From: Filimonas zeae
GTDB lineage: Bacteria; Bacteroidota; Bacteroidia; Chitinophagales; Chitinophagaceae
Assembly: GCF_014641615.1 (NCBI RefSeq)
Contig: NZ_BMIB01000003.1
Location: forward strand, 62,001 to 126,000
Length of the DNA stretch: 64,000 nt
Direction: 5' to 3'
In this document: piece by piece, positions 7,558-16,589 of the stretch
Layout: every line of letters begins with the position of its first letter
Numbering within the stretch: the first letter of the stretch is position 1
The notes under the pieces: generated by a model
What the model was told of the DNA's origin: nothing
The model's input: the letters and a program-made list of their open reading frames with translations, nothing else
Databases searched by the model: none
Translations under genes and position numbers: made by a program

Positions 7558-10041
7558 ATGAAAAAATTAACCGGGTGTATTTTCCTGGCGCTGATTGCCT
7601 GTTTATGGCGCTTTAATGGTTTGGGCCAACCGGCCAATCCCCGTTTTCGTGTGCTGGCTTTGTATGAAAACGGAGGGCACCACCTTGCTTATTCCAGAGC
7701 AGCCCGTATATGGCTGGATAAGCTGGCAGCTGATAGCAGTTTTGCTATTGAGTATATTAACAGTGCCAACCTGATTACCGATGACTATTTATCCCGTTTT
7801 CAGGTTTTTCTACAGCTGGATTATCCGCCTTATACCTGGCCGGAAAAAGCCGTTAAGGCATTTGAACAGTATATAGAAAAGGGTAAAGGAGGCTGGATTG
7901 GCTTTCACCATGCAACGTTGCTGGGAGCGTTTGATGGTTATGCTATGTGGCCCTGGTTTTCTGACTTTATGGGTGGCATCCGCTTTGAAAATTATATTCC
8001 CGGTTTTGCATCGGGTAAGGTAAATGTTGAAGACACCGCACATCCGGTAATGAAGGGTGTGCCGCGTTCTTTTGTAATTGATAAAGAGGAGTGGTATACC
8101 TGGAACAAAAGCCCGCGTGCGCAGGTACGGGTGCTGGCCAGTGTAGATGAAGCAACCTACCAGCCCGATTCAAAAATAAAAATGGGAGATCACCCGGTAG
8201 TGTGGAGCAACCCGGCATGGCCCGCCCGCAATGTTTATATTTTTATGGGGCACGCTCCTGAGCTTTTCAACAACACGGCTTATACCACATTATTCCGGAA
8301 TGCGCTTTTCTGGGCAGCTGATAAGCCTGCCCGGCATCAGGTGCATGTTAACCAGGTGGGCTGGGATGCTCAGGCGTGCAAAACAGCCATTGTGCAAACG
8401 GATAACCGCAATGCAGATACTGCTTCTTTTTTCATCAGACGGGAAGCCTCGCAGGCAATTGTGTTCAGCGGTAAGCTTGGCAAAGGGCAGCAGGTAGGGG
8501 AGTGGGCGCCGGGAGATTATTACTATCAGGCTGATTTTTCTGCCGTACGGCAGCCCGGTGTATACCGGTTGCTTGTATCGTTGCGTGGTGCGCCCTGTTT
8601 ATCGCCCCCTTTTCAGATTGCTGATAAGGCACTGGCCAGCCTTACCATACCTTCCATTATCCATTATTACCGTAAACAGCGGGCCAATACGCCGCAGGAA
8701 CAGGCAGCGGATAGCAACATGCTGTTGTTTGGCAGTAATAAAAGGGTGGACATTCGCGGGGGCTGGTGCGATGCCTCGGGCGATATCAGTAAATACTTTT
8801 CACATCTGGCCTACACCAATTTTATGCTGCCGCAGCAGATACCGCTGGTTACCTGGTCTATGATTAATACGGTAGAAACTGCACCGCAATTGTTGACTAC
8901 GCTAAAAGTAAAAGATTCGCTGGAACAGGAAGCTTTGTGGGGCGCCGACTATCTGATGCGTTCACTATCCCCTGAGGGGTATTTTTACATGACGGTGTTC
9001 AGCTACTTCAAAAAAGACCCCGCTGCCCGCCGTATTGTGGGGTTACTGGCCAATAGTGTTACTACCGCAGATTACCAGTGTGCTTTCCGCGAAGGCGGCG
9101 GAATGGCTATAGCTGCGCTGGCCAGGGTATCGCGCTGGAAAAAGCATGGCGAAGCAACTGCTGCGCAATACCTCGCTGCCGCCCGCCGCGCCTTTGCACA
9201 CCTGCTGGTGAACAACACGAAATATGCCGACGATGGCCGGGAGAATATACTGGATGATTATTGCGCATTAATGGCAGCCACTGAATTATGGAGGGCCACC
9301 GGTGAAGCACTTTATCAGAAAGAAGCACGCAGGCGGGCCGGTAACCTTGCACACCGCCTGGACCCTGAAGGGTATTTTATTGCCAATGAGGGCAGCCGTC
9401 CTTTCTGGCATGCGTCTGATGCCGGGCTACCCGTAGTGGCTCTAAGCCGCTACCTCGCCATAGAAACAGACACTGCTTATGGCAATGCCGCACTCAACAC
9501 CATCCGCGGCTGGCTCAATTACCAGTTAAACGTAACCTACGAGGTAAGCAATCCTTTCGGGTATGCCCGCCAGACATTTGCCTTGCAGAATCAGATAAGG
9601 AATGGCTTTTTTATTCCCCATGAAAATGAATCGGGCTGGTGGTGGCAGGGGGAGAACGCACGGCTGGGTTCTGTTGCTACCGCTTTGCTTACAGGCGCAC
9701 AACTGGTATATAACCAGCCTGCCGATAAACAGAAAAGGGATTCTCTGACTGCACTGGCAACCCGGCAGTTGGATTGGATATTGGGCAGCAACCCTTACTC
9801 TATGTGTTTTCTATATGGTTTTGGCACAAGCAATGTGCCTTACATGGCTTCTATGTATGGCCATGGTTCTGAGAAAGGCGGTATCTCCAACGGCATTACC
9901 GGCAAAGATGGCTATGCTGATGGCAGCGGTATTGATTATAAACAGGAAGCAGCCGGCAATGAATGGCGCTGGACCGAGCAGTGGATACCGCATGCCGCAT
10001 GGTTTATGCAGGCGGTTACAGCGCTGGCGGCAGGTAAGTAA
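7558..10041 (+). CDS. Secreted ThuA-domain / GH9 glycoside hydrolase fusion
   Basis: An 827-residue exported enzyme. After a signal peptide (residues 1-24) comes a ThuA-like, glutamine-amidotransferase-fold domain (about 29-255, with ALYENGGHH and GFHHAT). A CelD_N immunoglobulin-like domain follows (about 262-345, HVNQVGWDAQACKTAIVQT). The rest is a GH9 (alpha/alpha)6 catalytic domain with GGWCDASGD near 401 carrying the base Asp, HENESGWWWQGENA near 688, WILGSNPYSMCF near 739 and the acid Glu in TEQWIPHA near the end. GH9 enzymes cut beta-1,4-glucans. The final signature has PHA where YNA is usual. ATG 7558 is chosen because it starts the signal peptide; 37 earlier codons are open but unlike protein. 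With the following PL11 lyase it forms a plant-cell-wall pair. Confidence 0.93.
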   Translation: MKKLTGCIFLALIACLWRFNGLGQPANPRFRVLALYENGGHHLAYSRAARIWLDKLAADSSFAIEYINSANLITDDYLSRFQVFLQLDYPPYTWPEKAVKAFEQYIEKGKGGWIGFHHATLLGAFDGYAMWPWFSDFMGGIRFENYIPGFASGKVNVEDTAHPVMKGVPRSFVIDKEEWYTWNKSPRAQVRVLASVDEATYQPDSKIKMGDHPVVWSNPAWPARNVYIFMGHAPELFNNTAYTTLFRNALFWAADKPARHQVHVNQVGWDAQACKTAIVQTDNRNADTASFFIRREASQAIVFSGKLGKGQQVGEWAPGDYYYQADFSAVRQPGVYRLLVSLRGAPCLSPPFQIADKALASLTIPSIIHYYRKQRANTPQEQAADSNMLLFGSNKRVDIRGGWCDASGDISKYFSHLAYTNFMLPQQIPLVTWSMINTVETAPQLLTTLKVKDSLEQEALWGADYLMRSLSPEGYFYMTVFSYFKKDPAARRIVGLLANSVTTADYQCAFREGGGMAIAALARVSRWKKHGEATAAQYLAAARRAFAHLLVNNTKYADDGRENILDDYCALMAATELWRATGEALYQKEARRRAGNLAHRLDPEGYFIANEGSRPFWHASDAGLPVVALSRYLAIETDTAYGNAALNTIRGWLNYQLNVTYEVSNPFGYARQTFALQNQIRNGFFIPHENESGWWWQGENARLGSVATALLTGAQLVYNQPADKQKRDSLTALATRQLDWILGSNPYSMCFLYGFGTSNVPYMASMYGHGSEKGGISNGITGKDGYADGSGIDYKQEAAGNEWRWTEQWIPHAAWFMQAVTALAAGK

Positions 10042-10169
10042 TTACTGCCCTCCGGTTACATTATTTTTTTTCTGCTAACTACCCCCACATTTTCTTTTTT
10101 CAGAAGTCTACCTGTTATCCGAAACCTATGATTGCGTTATAACGCTTGTCACCAATTAACGATTATCAT

Positions 10170-12266
10170 ATGAAAAAAACAGTACTTCTTTCTATCTTTC
10201 TTTTCTTTTCAATTGTCTGTTGCGTTCAGGCGCAACGCATAATGGAACGGCTTAACCGGGGCGTAGTGGCGGTAAGAACCGGGAATAATGTATTCGTCAG
10301 CTGGCGTTTGCTGGCGCTGGACCCTTCCGGCATCGGTTTTAATCTGTACCGCTCTGCAAACGGGGGAACAGCTGTTAAGTTAAACAGCGCCGTACTTACG
10401 GGTGGAACTAATTTTACAGACAATTCTGCCAACCTTACCCAACAGAACGTGTACTATGTACGGCCCGTGATAAGCGGGGTGGAACAGGCGGCCAGCAGTA
10501 CATTCCGCCTGGCTGCCAATGCAGCAGACAAGCCATGTTTTACCGTGCCGCTGCGTCCCGGCCCGGCCATTCATTTTGCGTGGGTGGGAGATCTGGATGG
10601 CGATGGTGAGTATGACTATATTGTAGACCGCCTGGATTATAACGGAGGCGGCTGCCGTATTGAAGCTTACAAGCGTGATGGCACTTTTCTCTGGGATGTG
10701 GATTATGGCCCCAACAGTGTAAATATGAACAATATTTCGCCCGGTGCAGCCACTATAGATGTTGGGCATTGGGATGGCGTAACGGTGTATGATCTGGATC
10801 AGGATGGCAAGGCAGAGGTAATTACTAAAATCGCTAACGGGGTACGTTTTGGCGATGGTAATACCTGGACTAACAGCAGCAATACCCGCCAATGGATGGC
10901 GGTGCTGGACGGGCAAACAGGTGCGTTAAAAAGTTATGTTACCATTCCACAGGATTACAGCAGCGTAGGCCCTCTGGCTTGCAACCTGGGCATTGGTTAC
11001 CTGAATGGTACCAACCCCAGCATCATAGGCAAATTCAAAAACCGTAACGCAGATGGCTCTTTCAATATGATGATCTGTGCGTTTCGTTACAATGGAAGCA
11101 CCACCACTGTGCAATGGAAATGGCTTCGTGGCTCCTCTGCGGCGCCTGACGGGCACCAGATACGTATTATTGATGTAGACGGTAATGGCACGGATGAAAT
11201 TTGTGAAATCGGTTTTTGCCTTAACAGTAACGGTACGCTGCGGTATTCGCTGGCTGGCCAGGGCGTGGTACATGGCGATAGAACGCATATTGGCAAGCTG
11301 GACCCTAACCGGGCAGGAATGCAGGGGTATGCTGTGCAGCAGGATAACCCCAGCGGTTTGCAGGAATATTACTACGATGCCAATACCGGCGCTATTCTAT
11401 GGAAACATATTGGTGCGGTAGCTGATGTAGGCCGCGGGGCAGCGGGTGATATTGATCCCCGTTATAACGGTTTTGAAGTGTGGTCTTTTGGTGGCGTATA
11501 TAATGGCCCCACAAACACCAAATTAACAGATGATCCGGCGCGGCCTTATCCCAATTTCAGATTGTGGTGGGATGGTGATTTGCTGAGTGAAAACCTGAAC
11601 GACGAAAAAATTGAGAAATGGAATTACACCACATCCACTTTTTCCAGGTTGGTAACCATGTGGAATTTTGATGGGGCTACGGGCAGCGATCGTGGTGCGC
11701 CTATGTTTTATGGTGATATACTGGGCGATTGGCGCGAAGAGGTGATTGTTACCAATGCTGATTTTTCGCAGCTGGTTATTTTTACCACCAACGTACCTAC
11801 CAGTACCCGGTTATATACCCTGGCGCATAACCCGGCCTACCGCAATTGTATGACTATTAAAGGCTATATGCAATCGCATCATCTTGATTACTTCCTGGGC
11901 AATGGTATGGCTACGCCACCTGCGCCTTCTATAGCCTATGCAGGCCCCGGGCTTACACCCGGTACGGTAATGGCTGCTCTGGCCACAGCAAAAGCTGCTG
12001 TTACCCCTGAACTACAGATTAACCCCAACCCCATACAGGGAGGAACGCTGGCTGTTCGGGTGAAGGTGCCGCAAGCGGCTGATTATACTTTTACTATTTC
12101 CGGCATGCAGGGGCAGGTGGTATTTCAGAAGCGGCTGGGTAAACTGGCAGCAGGTGATTTTAAAACCAATATTGATATTAATGCAGTAAAACTGCCTGCA
12201 GGCACCTATGTGGTGGGCATGCAAACAAAAACGGGTGTGTTATCTACCCGGGTAATTAAGTTGTAG
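10170..12266 (+). CDS. Rhamnogalacturonan endolyase, PL11 family, T9SS cargo
   Basis: A 698-residue secreted lyase of the YesW/YesX type that cleaves the rhamnose-galacturonate backbone of pectin by beta-elimination. After the signal peptide (MKKTVLLSIFLFFSIVCCVQ) comes the N-terminal fibronectin-like piece (MERLNRGVVAV, FVSWRLLALDPSGIGFNLYR), then the eight-bladed propeller with Ca-binding Asp-rich loops such as GDLDGDGEYD, DLDQDGKAE and DVDGNGTDE. The last 80 residues (INPNPIQGG...PAGTYVVGM...STRVIKL) are a type IX secretion C-terminal sorting domain, so the enzyme is probably released or surface-attached. It follows the GH9 gene by 128 bp, on the same strand, and ends at a strong terminator. 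Confidence 0.95.
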   Translation: MKKTVLLSIFLFFSIVCCVQAQRIMERLNRGVVAVRTGNNVFVSWRLLALDPSGIGFNLYRSANGGTAVKLNSAVLTGGTNFTDNSANLTQQNVYYVRPVISGVEQAASSTFRLAANAADKPCFTVPLRPGPAIHFAWVGDLDGDGEYDYIVDRLDYNGGGCRIEAYKRDGTFLWDVDYGPNSVNMNNISPGAATIDVGHWDGVTVYDLDQDGKAEVITKIANGVRFGDGNTWTNSSNTRQWMAVLDGQTGALKSYVTIPQDYSSVGPLACNLGIGYLNGTNPSIIGKFKNRNADGSFNMMICAFRYNGSTTTVQWKWLRGSSAAPDGHQIRIIDVDGNGTDEICEIGFCLNSNGTLRYSLAGQGVVHGDRTHIGKLDPNRAGMQGYAVQQDNPSGLQEYYYDANTGAILWKHIGAVADVGRGAAGDIDPRYNGFEVWSFGGVYNGPTNTKLTDDPARPYPNFRLWWDGDLLSENLNDEKIEKWNYTTSTFSRLVTMWNFDGATGSDRGAPMFYGDILGDWREEVIVTNADFSQLVIFTTNVPTSTRLYTLAHNPAYRNCMTIKGYMQSHHLDYFLGNGMATPPAPSIAYAGPGLTPGTVMAALATAKAAVTPELQINPNPIQGGTLAVRVKVPQAADYTFTISGMQGQVVFQKRLGKLAAGDFKTNIDINAVKLPAGTYVVGMQTKTGVLSTRVIKL

Positions 12267-12271
12267 ACCTT

Positions 12272-12320
12272 TTTATATTTAAGTGTCCGGCGCTACAGCT
12301 GCCGGACACTTAAATATAAA
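12272..12320. terminator. Perfect bidirectional terminator
   Basis: A perfect 20-bp inverted repeat (12272-12291 and 12301-12320) with a 9-nt loop. AT-rich outer arms give T-runs in both directions. It separates the convergent lyase and methyltransferase genes. Confidence 0.9.
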
Positions 12321-12341
12321 TGCTATCTTCTGATCAGATCA

Positions 12342-13535
12342 CTAATTAGCAGGTGGTGTAACTATTTCTTTGGGTATGGAACGGGTGCCACTGTACAACT
12401 CATATTCCAGCAGGCGGCAGTCAATAGTACTGTTATAAAACTCTATACGTCGTGTTGCTTTCAGGCCTATCTTCTTGGCAAGTTCAAGGTTGCCGGTAAA
12501 TACATAGCCAAAGTAACCGCCACATTTTTGTTTCATAAAATCACCTATCCGGCTATATGTTTTTTCCAGCTCTTCTATTTCTCCCAACCTCGCTCCGTAT
12601 TCAGGATTCACAAAAAATACACCGGGTACATTTGGGGGTACCGTTGTATCTGCAAAATCACAAACGGCAAATTCTATCAGGTTGCCCACGCCGGCCGCCA
12701 CTGCATTCTTGCGGGCGTTTTCAATAGCTTTGGCGCTGTAATCGGTAGCTATAATACGAAGTCCCGGCACTTCTTTAATCTGCTCTTCCAACCGGGCGTC
12801 TTCCTGCAGGTATACCTGCTCATCATAACCCCGCAGGTGCATAAAAGCATAGTTGGTTCTGAATAAGCCGGGTCTGCGGTTTGTGGCAATCATGGCAGCT
12901 TCAATAGCAATAGTACCAGAACCACACATGGGGTTTACAAAAGCGCTTACCCTGTTCCAGCGCGAAGCATAAATAGTGGCCGCGGCCAGTGATTCCAGCA
13001 TCGGCGCCTGACCGGGTATTTTACGGTATCCATGACGGGCCAGTGAATCGCCCGAGGTATCTATAAACACTTCAGCGTTCTCGTTTTTCCAAAACAAATG
13101 AATTACAGCACCTGTTAAAGCAGCGCCTGTGGAAGGGCGTGTTCCTTTTTTGTCGCGCAGCCTGTCTATAATGGCATCCTTTACGCGCAGGTTAGCGTAC
13201 ATGTTGTTGTTAATGCTGTCGTTGCTAACATTGCTGGTTATGGAAAAGTACCCTCCATCGGGTAAGATGTTTTCCCAGGGATAGTGGATCAGGTTATTAT
13301 ATACGTCATCAGCATTATATGCCTCAAACGATTGAAGGCTGTACAGTACCTGGCTGGCACAACGGAGGTTCAGGTTAAGCCTGATACATTCGTTCACCGT
13401 TGCTTTTAACTTAACACCGGTAACAAAAGTTTCCATCAGGTCAAAACCAAGCTCTTTTACTTCCTGTTCCAGATAAGGCATAGCCCGCTTATGACAACTG
13501 ATAGTAACATTTCCTGGGGTGGTGTATATGTTCAT
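12342..13535 (-). CDS. THUMP-domain 23S rRNA methyltransferase, RlmL-like
   Basis: A 397-residue SAM-dependent RNA guanine-N2 methyltransferase corresponding to the N-terminal half of E. coli RlmKL. The THUMP domain covers about residues 45-160. The Rossmann methyltransferase domain includes RKIPGQAPMLESLAAATIYA (about 181), the SAM loop NPMCGSGTIAIEAAM (about 206) and the acidic loop ATDYSAKAIENARKNA. The catalytic motif IV, normally NPPYG, is NPEYGARLGE (about 316), a substitution at the third position. The gene stands 98 bp downstream of an unknown minus-strand gene and converges on the PL11 gene across the terminator. Confidence 0.93.
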   Translation of the reverse strand: MNIYTTPGNVTISCHKRAMPYLEQEVKELGFDLMETFVTGVKLKATVNECIRLNLNLRCASQVLYSLQSFEAYNADDVYNNLIHYPWENILPDGGYFSITSNVSNDSINNNMYANLRVKDAIIDRLRDKKGTRPSTGAALTGAVIHLFWKNENAEVFIDTSGDSLARHGYRKIPGQAPMLESLAAATIYASRWNRVSAFVNPMCGSGTIAIEAAMIATNRRPGLFRTNYAFMHLRGYDEQVYLQEDARLEEQIKEVPGLRIIATDYSAKAIENARKNAVAAGVGNLIEFAVCDFADTTVPPNVPGVFFVNPEYGARLGEIEELEKTYSRIGDFMKQKCGGYFGYVFTGNLELAKKIGLKATRRIEFYNSTIDCRLLEYELYSGTRSIPKEIVTPPAN

Positions 13536-13633
13536 GCCGCAAAAATGCAGAATTTCACCTGCCTGCGGAAATTTCCAGAATGTTTTCCCTTCAACGATTG
13601 GAATGTAGCACCTTACCGGTTATCAGACCCGTT

Positions 13634-14341
13634 TTATTGTTCCCATGTAAGCCCACCTACCTGGAAAGTAAATATAATCTTCTGCTTTCCTCCGTTGTCT
13701 TCCAGTAATAGGGTTGATGCCTCTTTCAGCAGCGATATGAATTTGCTGGTATCGTCAATGATAAAACCATTGGTTTCGTTACTGTCGTAACTATAGGGGG
13801 TTATATCAAATGTAACCGGCTTGTTTTTGTCGAAGCGGAAGCGTACCCGGCTGAAGTTAACATTGTATTCTCCAGAGGTACAATATATGATTGCTTTTGT
13901 TGGCTCGTTTGCGTTCCTGGTTAACAATATCGTCATATAGCCTTTACTGGAAACCCATTCACGGCCATTGCTGGAAGTAACAGTTGTATTAGTAGTTGTT
14001 TTGCTTTTAGGGCCGTTCAACATACGCCCCACCACAGTTTTATTGCTATATCGCTGCCTGTTTTGCACTGTTTCTGTTGTGGTAGTAGCTGTAGTGCCTG
14101 ATTTGTCTTCCCAATGCCCGCCGGTGATTACACTTTCGTCAGAATGCCGGAAAGCTGTGTACGTAGTGTCTGATGTCATGGGATCCTCCTTTTTCCTGTA
14201 TGCCCAGCCACGCTCTTCGGCTTTTCTTATGGCATCCATAGAGTCACGATATATTTGTCCACGAGCTGCATTCTCTGCTAACTCCCGTTTTTCCGCATCC
14301 TTTTTTGCCATCCAGTTTGAACAATTGGAACCCACCAACAA
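13634..14341 (-). CDS. Putative lipoprotein of unknown function, start codon unclear
   Basis: The open frame has no ATG before Met11. The track of residues upstream reads IYRRLIILICLLVGSNCSN, a typical short basic then hydrophobic leader with a Cys that could be lipidated, so translation probably begins upstream of Met11 at a non-ATG codon: TTG 14341, TTG 14338 or ATT 14371, with a stop at 14372-14374. The mature part starts helical (KKDAEKRELAENAARGQIYRD) and becomes beta-rich, ending in KIIFTFQVGGLTWEQ. No domain is recognised. If the leader is real, the protein is membrane-anchored. A sequencing or start-codon mutation is an alternative reason for the missing ATG. Confidence 0.7.
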   Translation of the reverse strand: MLVGSNCSNWMAKKDAEKRELAENAARGQIYRDSMDAIRKAEERGWAYRKKEDPMTSDTTYTAFRHSDESVITGGHWEDKSGTTATTTTETVQNRQRYSNKTVVGRMLNGPKSKTTTNTTVTSSNGREWVSSKGYMTILLTRNANEPTKAIIYCTSGEYNVNFSRVRFRFDKNKPVTFDITPYSYDSNETNGFIIDDTSKFISLLKEASTLLLEDNGGKQKIIFTFQVGGLTWEQ

Positions 14342-14548
14342 ACAGATAAGGATGATGAGGCGGCGATAAATTCAGGTTGTTTTAACAGAATGTTGCAGGC
14401 AGTTACTTCATTTTGTTTACTAAATGGAATATCTTTAGTTCCTGCATGGTTCGTGTTGAGTGATTTTTCGTATCCAATATTTATGATAAACAGCATCCGG
14501 CTAACGCTGGTATGAATTGTATTTTAATCCTATAAATATTGGAACCTT

Positions 14549-15013
14549 ATGGAATCAAACTCCGACATCCGTACGCAAATGATTGATCTGCTCAGTCAAT
14601 GGCAGCAACCCTGGGAAGGTACTCCCGAAGAATTTTATGTATTTGTTTTTATGATGTATGCCGGCACTTATCAGGAGGTGCTGGAAAAGGATCTTTCTGA
14701 TCCGGTTAATGGTGTACTCCGAAGCCATTTTGAAACCTTTGCAGGAGGGTTTATGAATATTTTTGCGGTAGACTTATCGCCTTATGAGAGCTTCGGCGAT
14801 CTGATTGATAACGGCAACTGCGACCACCTTATACGGGAAGCTGCTTTTAAATGCAAACAAACGCTGGAAGAAATCTGTACCCTGGAGGAAGTAACTGCGG
14901 ACGGAACCATTGAGTTGAGTCCGGAAACGCAGAAAGAGTCTGCATTAAACGATCTGATTACTGAAATTTTTATGAAGCGTATGCAGATGTTTTTCTCTTT
15001 TAAAGAACAGTAA
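14549..15013 (+). CDS. Acidic helical protein of unknown function
   Basis: A 154-residue soluble protein (MESNSDIRTQMIDLLSQWQQ), strongly acidic and mostly helical, with Trp and Tyr in the first 40 residues (WQQPWEGTPEEFYVF). There is no signal peptide and no recognised domain. It lies 44 bp before another small acidic gene of similar size on the same strand, so the two may be co-transcribed. Pairs of small acidic proteins like this can be immunity or adaptor proteins, but no toxin partner is visible, so that is only a possibility. Confidence 0.75.
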   Translation: MESNSDIRTQMIDLLSQWQQPWEGTPEEFYVFVFMMYAGTYQEVLEKDLSDPVNGVLRSHFETFAGGFMNIFAVDLSPYESFGDLIDNGNCDHLIREAAFKCKQTLEEICTLEEVTADGTIELSPETQKESALNDLITEIFMKRMQMFFSFKEQ

Positions 15014-15057
15014 CCTACTTCATACACATATTACACCACATCTTTCAACCGTACACT

Positions 15058-15495
15058 ATGTATATTATTAATAGAAAAACCGATAACCGGAAAGCTATAC
15101 GCAAGGGAGTGTCTAATCCCGAAGAGATGTTCCCCATGCCTGATATGTTATTTTCCATTGATTTGAAGCAGAATAATGGTAACCTGCAACTGGAAACCAG
15201 AGTAATAATTGTTGCCGGAGATGAGGATAAAGAGTTGGCTTTTGATGGGCAGGACAAAATAGAATACCTGGCGGAGTTTGGAAAGGCGATAGACTACTTT
15301 GAAATGGCAACGGAGGTTAAAAGCTTTGTTGAAAATTGCATCAGTAAAGCAAGGGAGGCCTGTGCGGAGGATGGGTGTTTTTACCCCGCTGCATTTGAGT
15401 TTCCTGAGATTGATGTGGCTGAAATAAGTGGGGATATTAAAGAAGGATTTACCAAAGAAGATCAGGGATGGTTAGTGCAGGGGATACCTGAATAG
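15058..15495 (+). CDS. Acidic protein of unknown function
   Basis: A 145-residue soluble acidic protein (MYIINRKTDNRKAIRKGVSN). It has a beta-rich first half (DMLFSIDLKQNNGNLQLETRVII), a helical middle (FGKAIDYFEMATEVKSFVEN) and two Cys residues near 109 and 115. No family is recognised. It is the second of two same-strand small genes and is followed by the 43-bp repeat array, about 180 bp away. Nothing in the sequence indicates its role. Confidence 0.75.
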   Translation: MYIINRKTDNRKAIRKGVSNPEEMFPMPDMLFSIDLKQNNGNLQLETRVIIVAGDEDKELAFDGQDKIEYLAEFGKAIDYFEMATEVKSFVENCISKAREACAEDGCFYPAAFEFPEIDVAEISGDIKEGFTKEDQGWLVQGIPE

Positions 15496-15674
15496 ATTTA
15501 GATAAGGGAATGAATGGGTTCAGGTTGCCATGTATTACCGGCCTGCAGGTGTTTACTTTATTAAAAACTTTACTGCGCCAGTAACGCCTTATTAGCGCCT
15601 GATACCTGGCATCAAATATCCAGAGGCAGGCATGCTGTTGCAAGGGTTATCAGATCTTTCCCTGTTATAGTGGT

Positions 15675-16275
15675 GAAATTTGCATAAGTCTGTGAGCATA
15701 CTCCGCGAGTGCGCTGCAGTACTTACATAAGGGTATGATTGTACTACGCGGGAGCGGTGTAAGACTTACATAAGGGTATGACAGTACTCCCCGGGTGCGC
15801 TGTAGGACTTACATAAGGCTATGATTGTACTCCCCGGGTGCGATGTAAGACTTACATAAGGCTATGACAGTACTCCCCGCGTGCGGTGTAAGACTTACAT
15901 AAGGCTATGATAGTACTCCCCGGGTGCGCTGTAGGACTTACATAAGGGTATGATTGTACTCCCCGGGAACGTTGTAAGACTTACATAAGGGTATGAGTGT
16001 ACTGCCGGGGTGCGGTGTAAGACTTACATAAGGGTATGAGTGTACTGCCCGGGTGCGCTGTAAGACTTACATAAAGGCATGAGAGTACTCCCGGGGTGCG
16101 GTGTAAGACTTACATAAGGGTATGAGCGTACTGCCCGCGTGCGTTGTAAGACTTACACAAGGCTATGAATGTACTCTCCAGGTGTGATGTAAGACTTACG
16201 TAAAGGGGGAGTGTACTCGCCGGATGTGCTGTAATACTTACATAAAAGACTCTGAGTTTTCTCCCCGGGTACGTT
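15675..16275. repeat. 43-bp tandem array carrying phased palindromes
   Basis: Thirteen full units plus degenerate ends. The consensus unit contains TACTCCCCGGGTGCG followed by TGTAAGACTTACATAAGG and TATGA. Every unit carries the 13-bp hyphenated palindrome TGTAAGACTTACA or a near variant, at 15715, 15758, 15801, 15844, 15887, 15930, 15973, 16016, 16059, 16102, 16145, 16188 and 16230. All steps are 43 bp except the last (42). Eight copies are exact. The G+C-rich half varies most. Because 43 is not a multiple of three and reading frames close repeatedly, it is non-coding. Candidate roles are a protein-binding array, an origin- or centromere-like site, or a neutral minisatellite. Confidence 0.95.
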
Positions 16276-16301
16276 TACAATCAACACGAATTTGGTGGGT
16301 A

Positions 16302-16589
16302 ATGTTCTTAGTAGCTGAAGATAAGTCCGGGAAAGTTGTTCTGCCTGCAACAGAGATGGCGGTGTTTAAAAAGGATATTGTGGATTTCAGACTGATTTGT
16401 GTATACAAAAAGACAGGCGGAGTGATGCTGGCCATTACAGCACCTGTTTATCAGAATGCTGACTGCGATATTATGTACTTTCATCTGATACCACCTGATA
16501 ATATGGCCGGGTACAGAAAAGCTGCTAACAACCATTGCGTTCGTTTAGTTTTGTGCCACGAAACTGTGTTGAATTATGGAGAAACATAA
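16302..16589 (+). CDS. Doubtful small ORF upstream of uvrA2-like gene
   Basis: A 95-codon frame (MFLVAEDKSGKVVLPATEMA) ending 14 nt inside the UvrA-like gene. Composition is protein-like, but nothing is recognised and a -7-like TAGTTTTG for the next gene lies within its end. It may be a real small gene, a remnant, or chance. It fills the gap between the repeat array and the UvrA-like gene. Confidence 0.25.
   Translation: MFLVAEDKSGKVVLPATEMAVFKKDIVDFRLICVYKKTGGVMLAITAPVYQNADCDIMYFHLIPPDNMAGYRKAANNHCVRLVLCHETVLNYGET
16546..16553 (+). promoter_or_regulatory. Candidate -7 element for the UvrA-like gene
   Basis: TAGTTTTG matches TAnnTTTG exactly, 22 nt before the ATG at 16576. No good TTTG -33 box is seen at the right distance, so support is limited. 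Confidence 0.3.

Noticed and set aside
15675..16275. CRISPR array
   Set aside because: Units are near-identical along their whole length with no variable spacers between short repeats, and no cas genes are present.
16153..16350. 65-residue minus-strand ORF within the 43-bp repeat
   Set aside because: It only reads repeat units in a frame that shifts each unit; no protein features.
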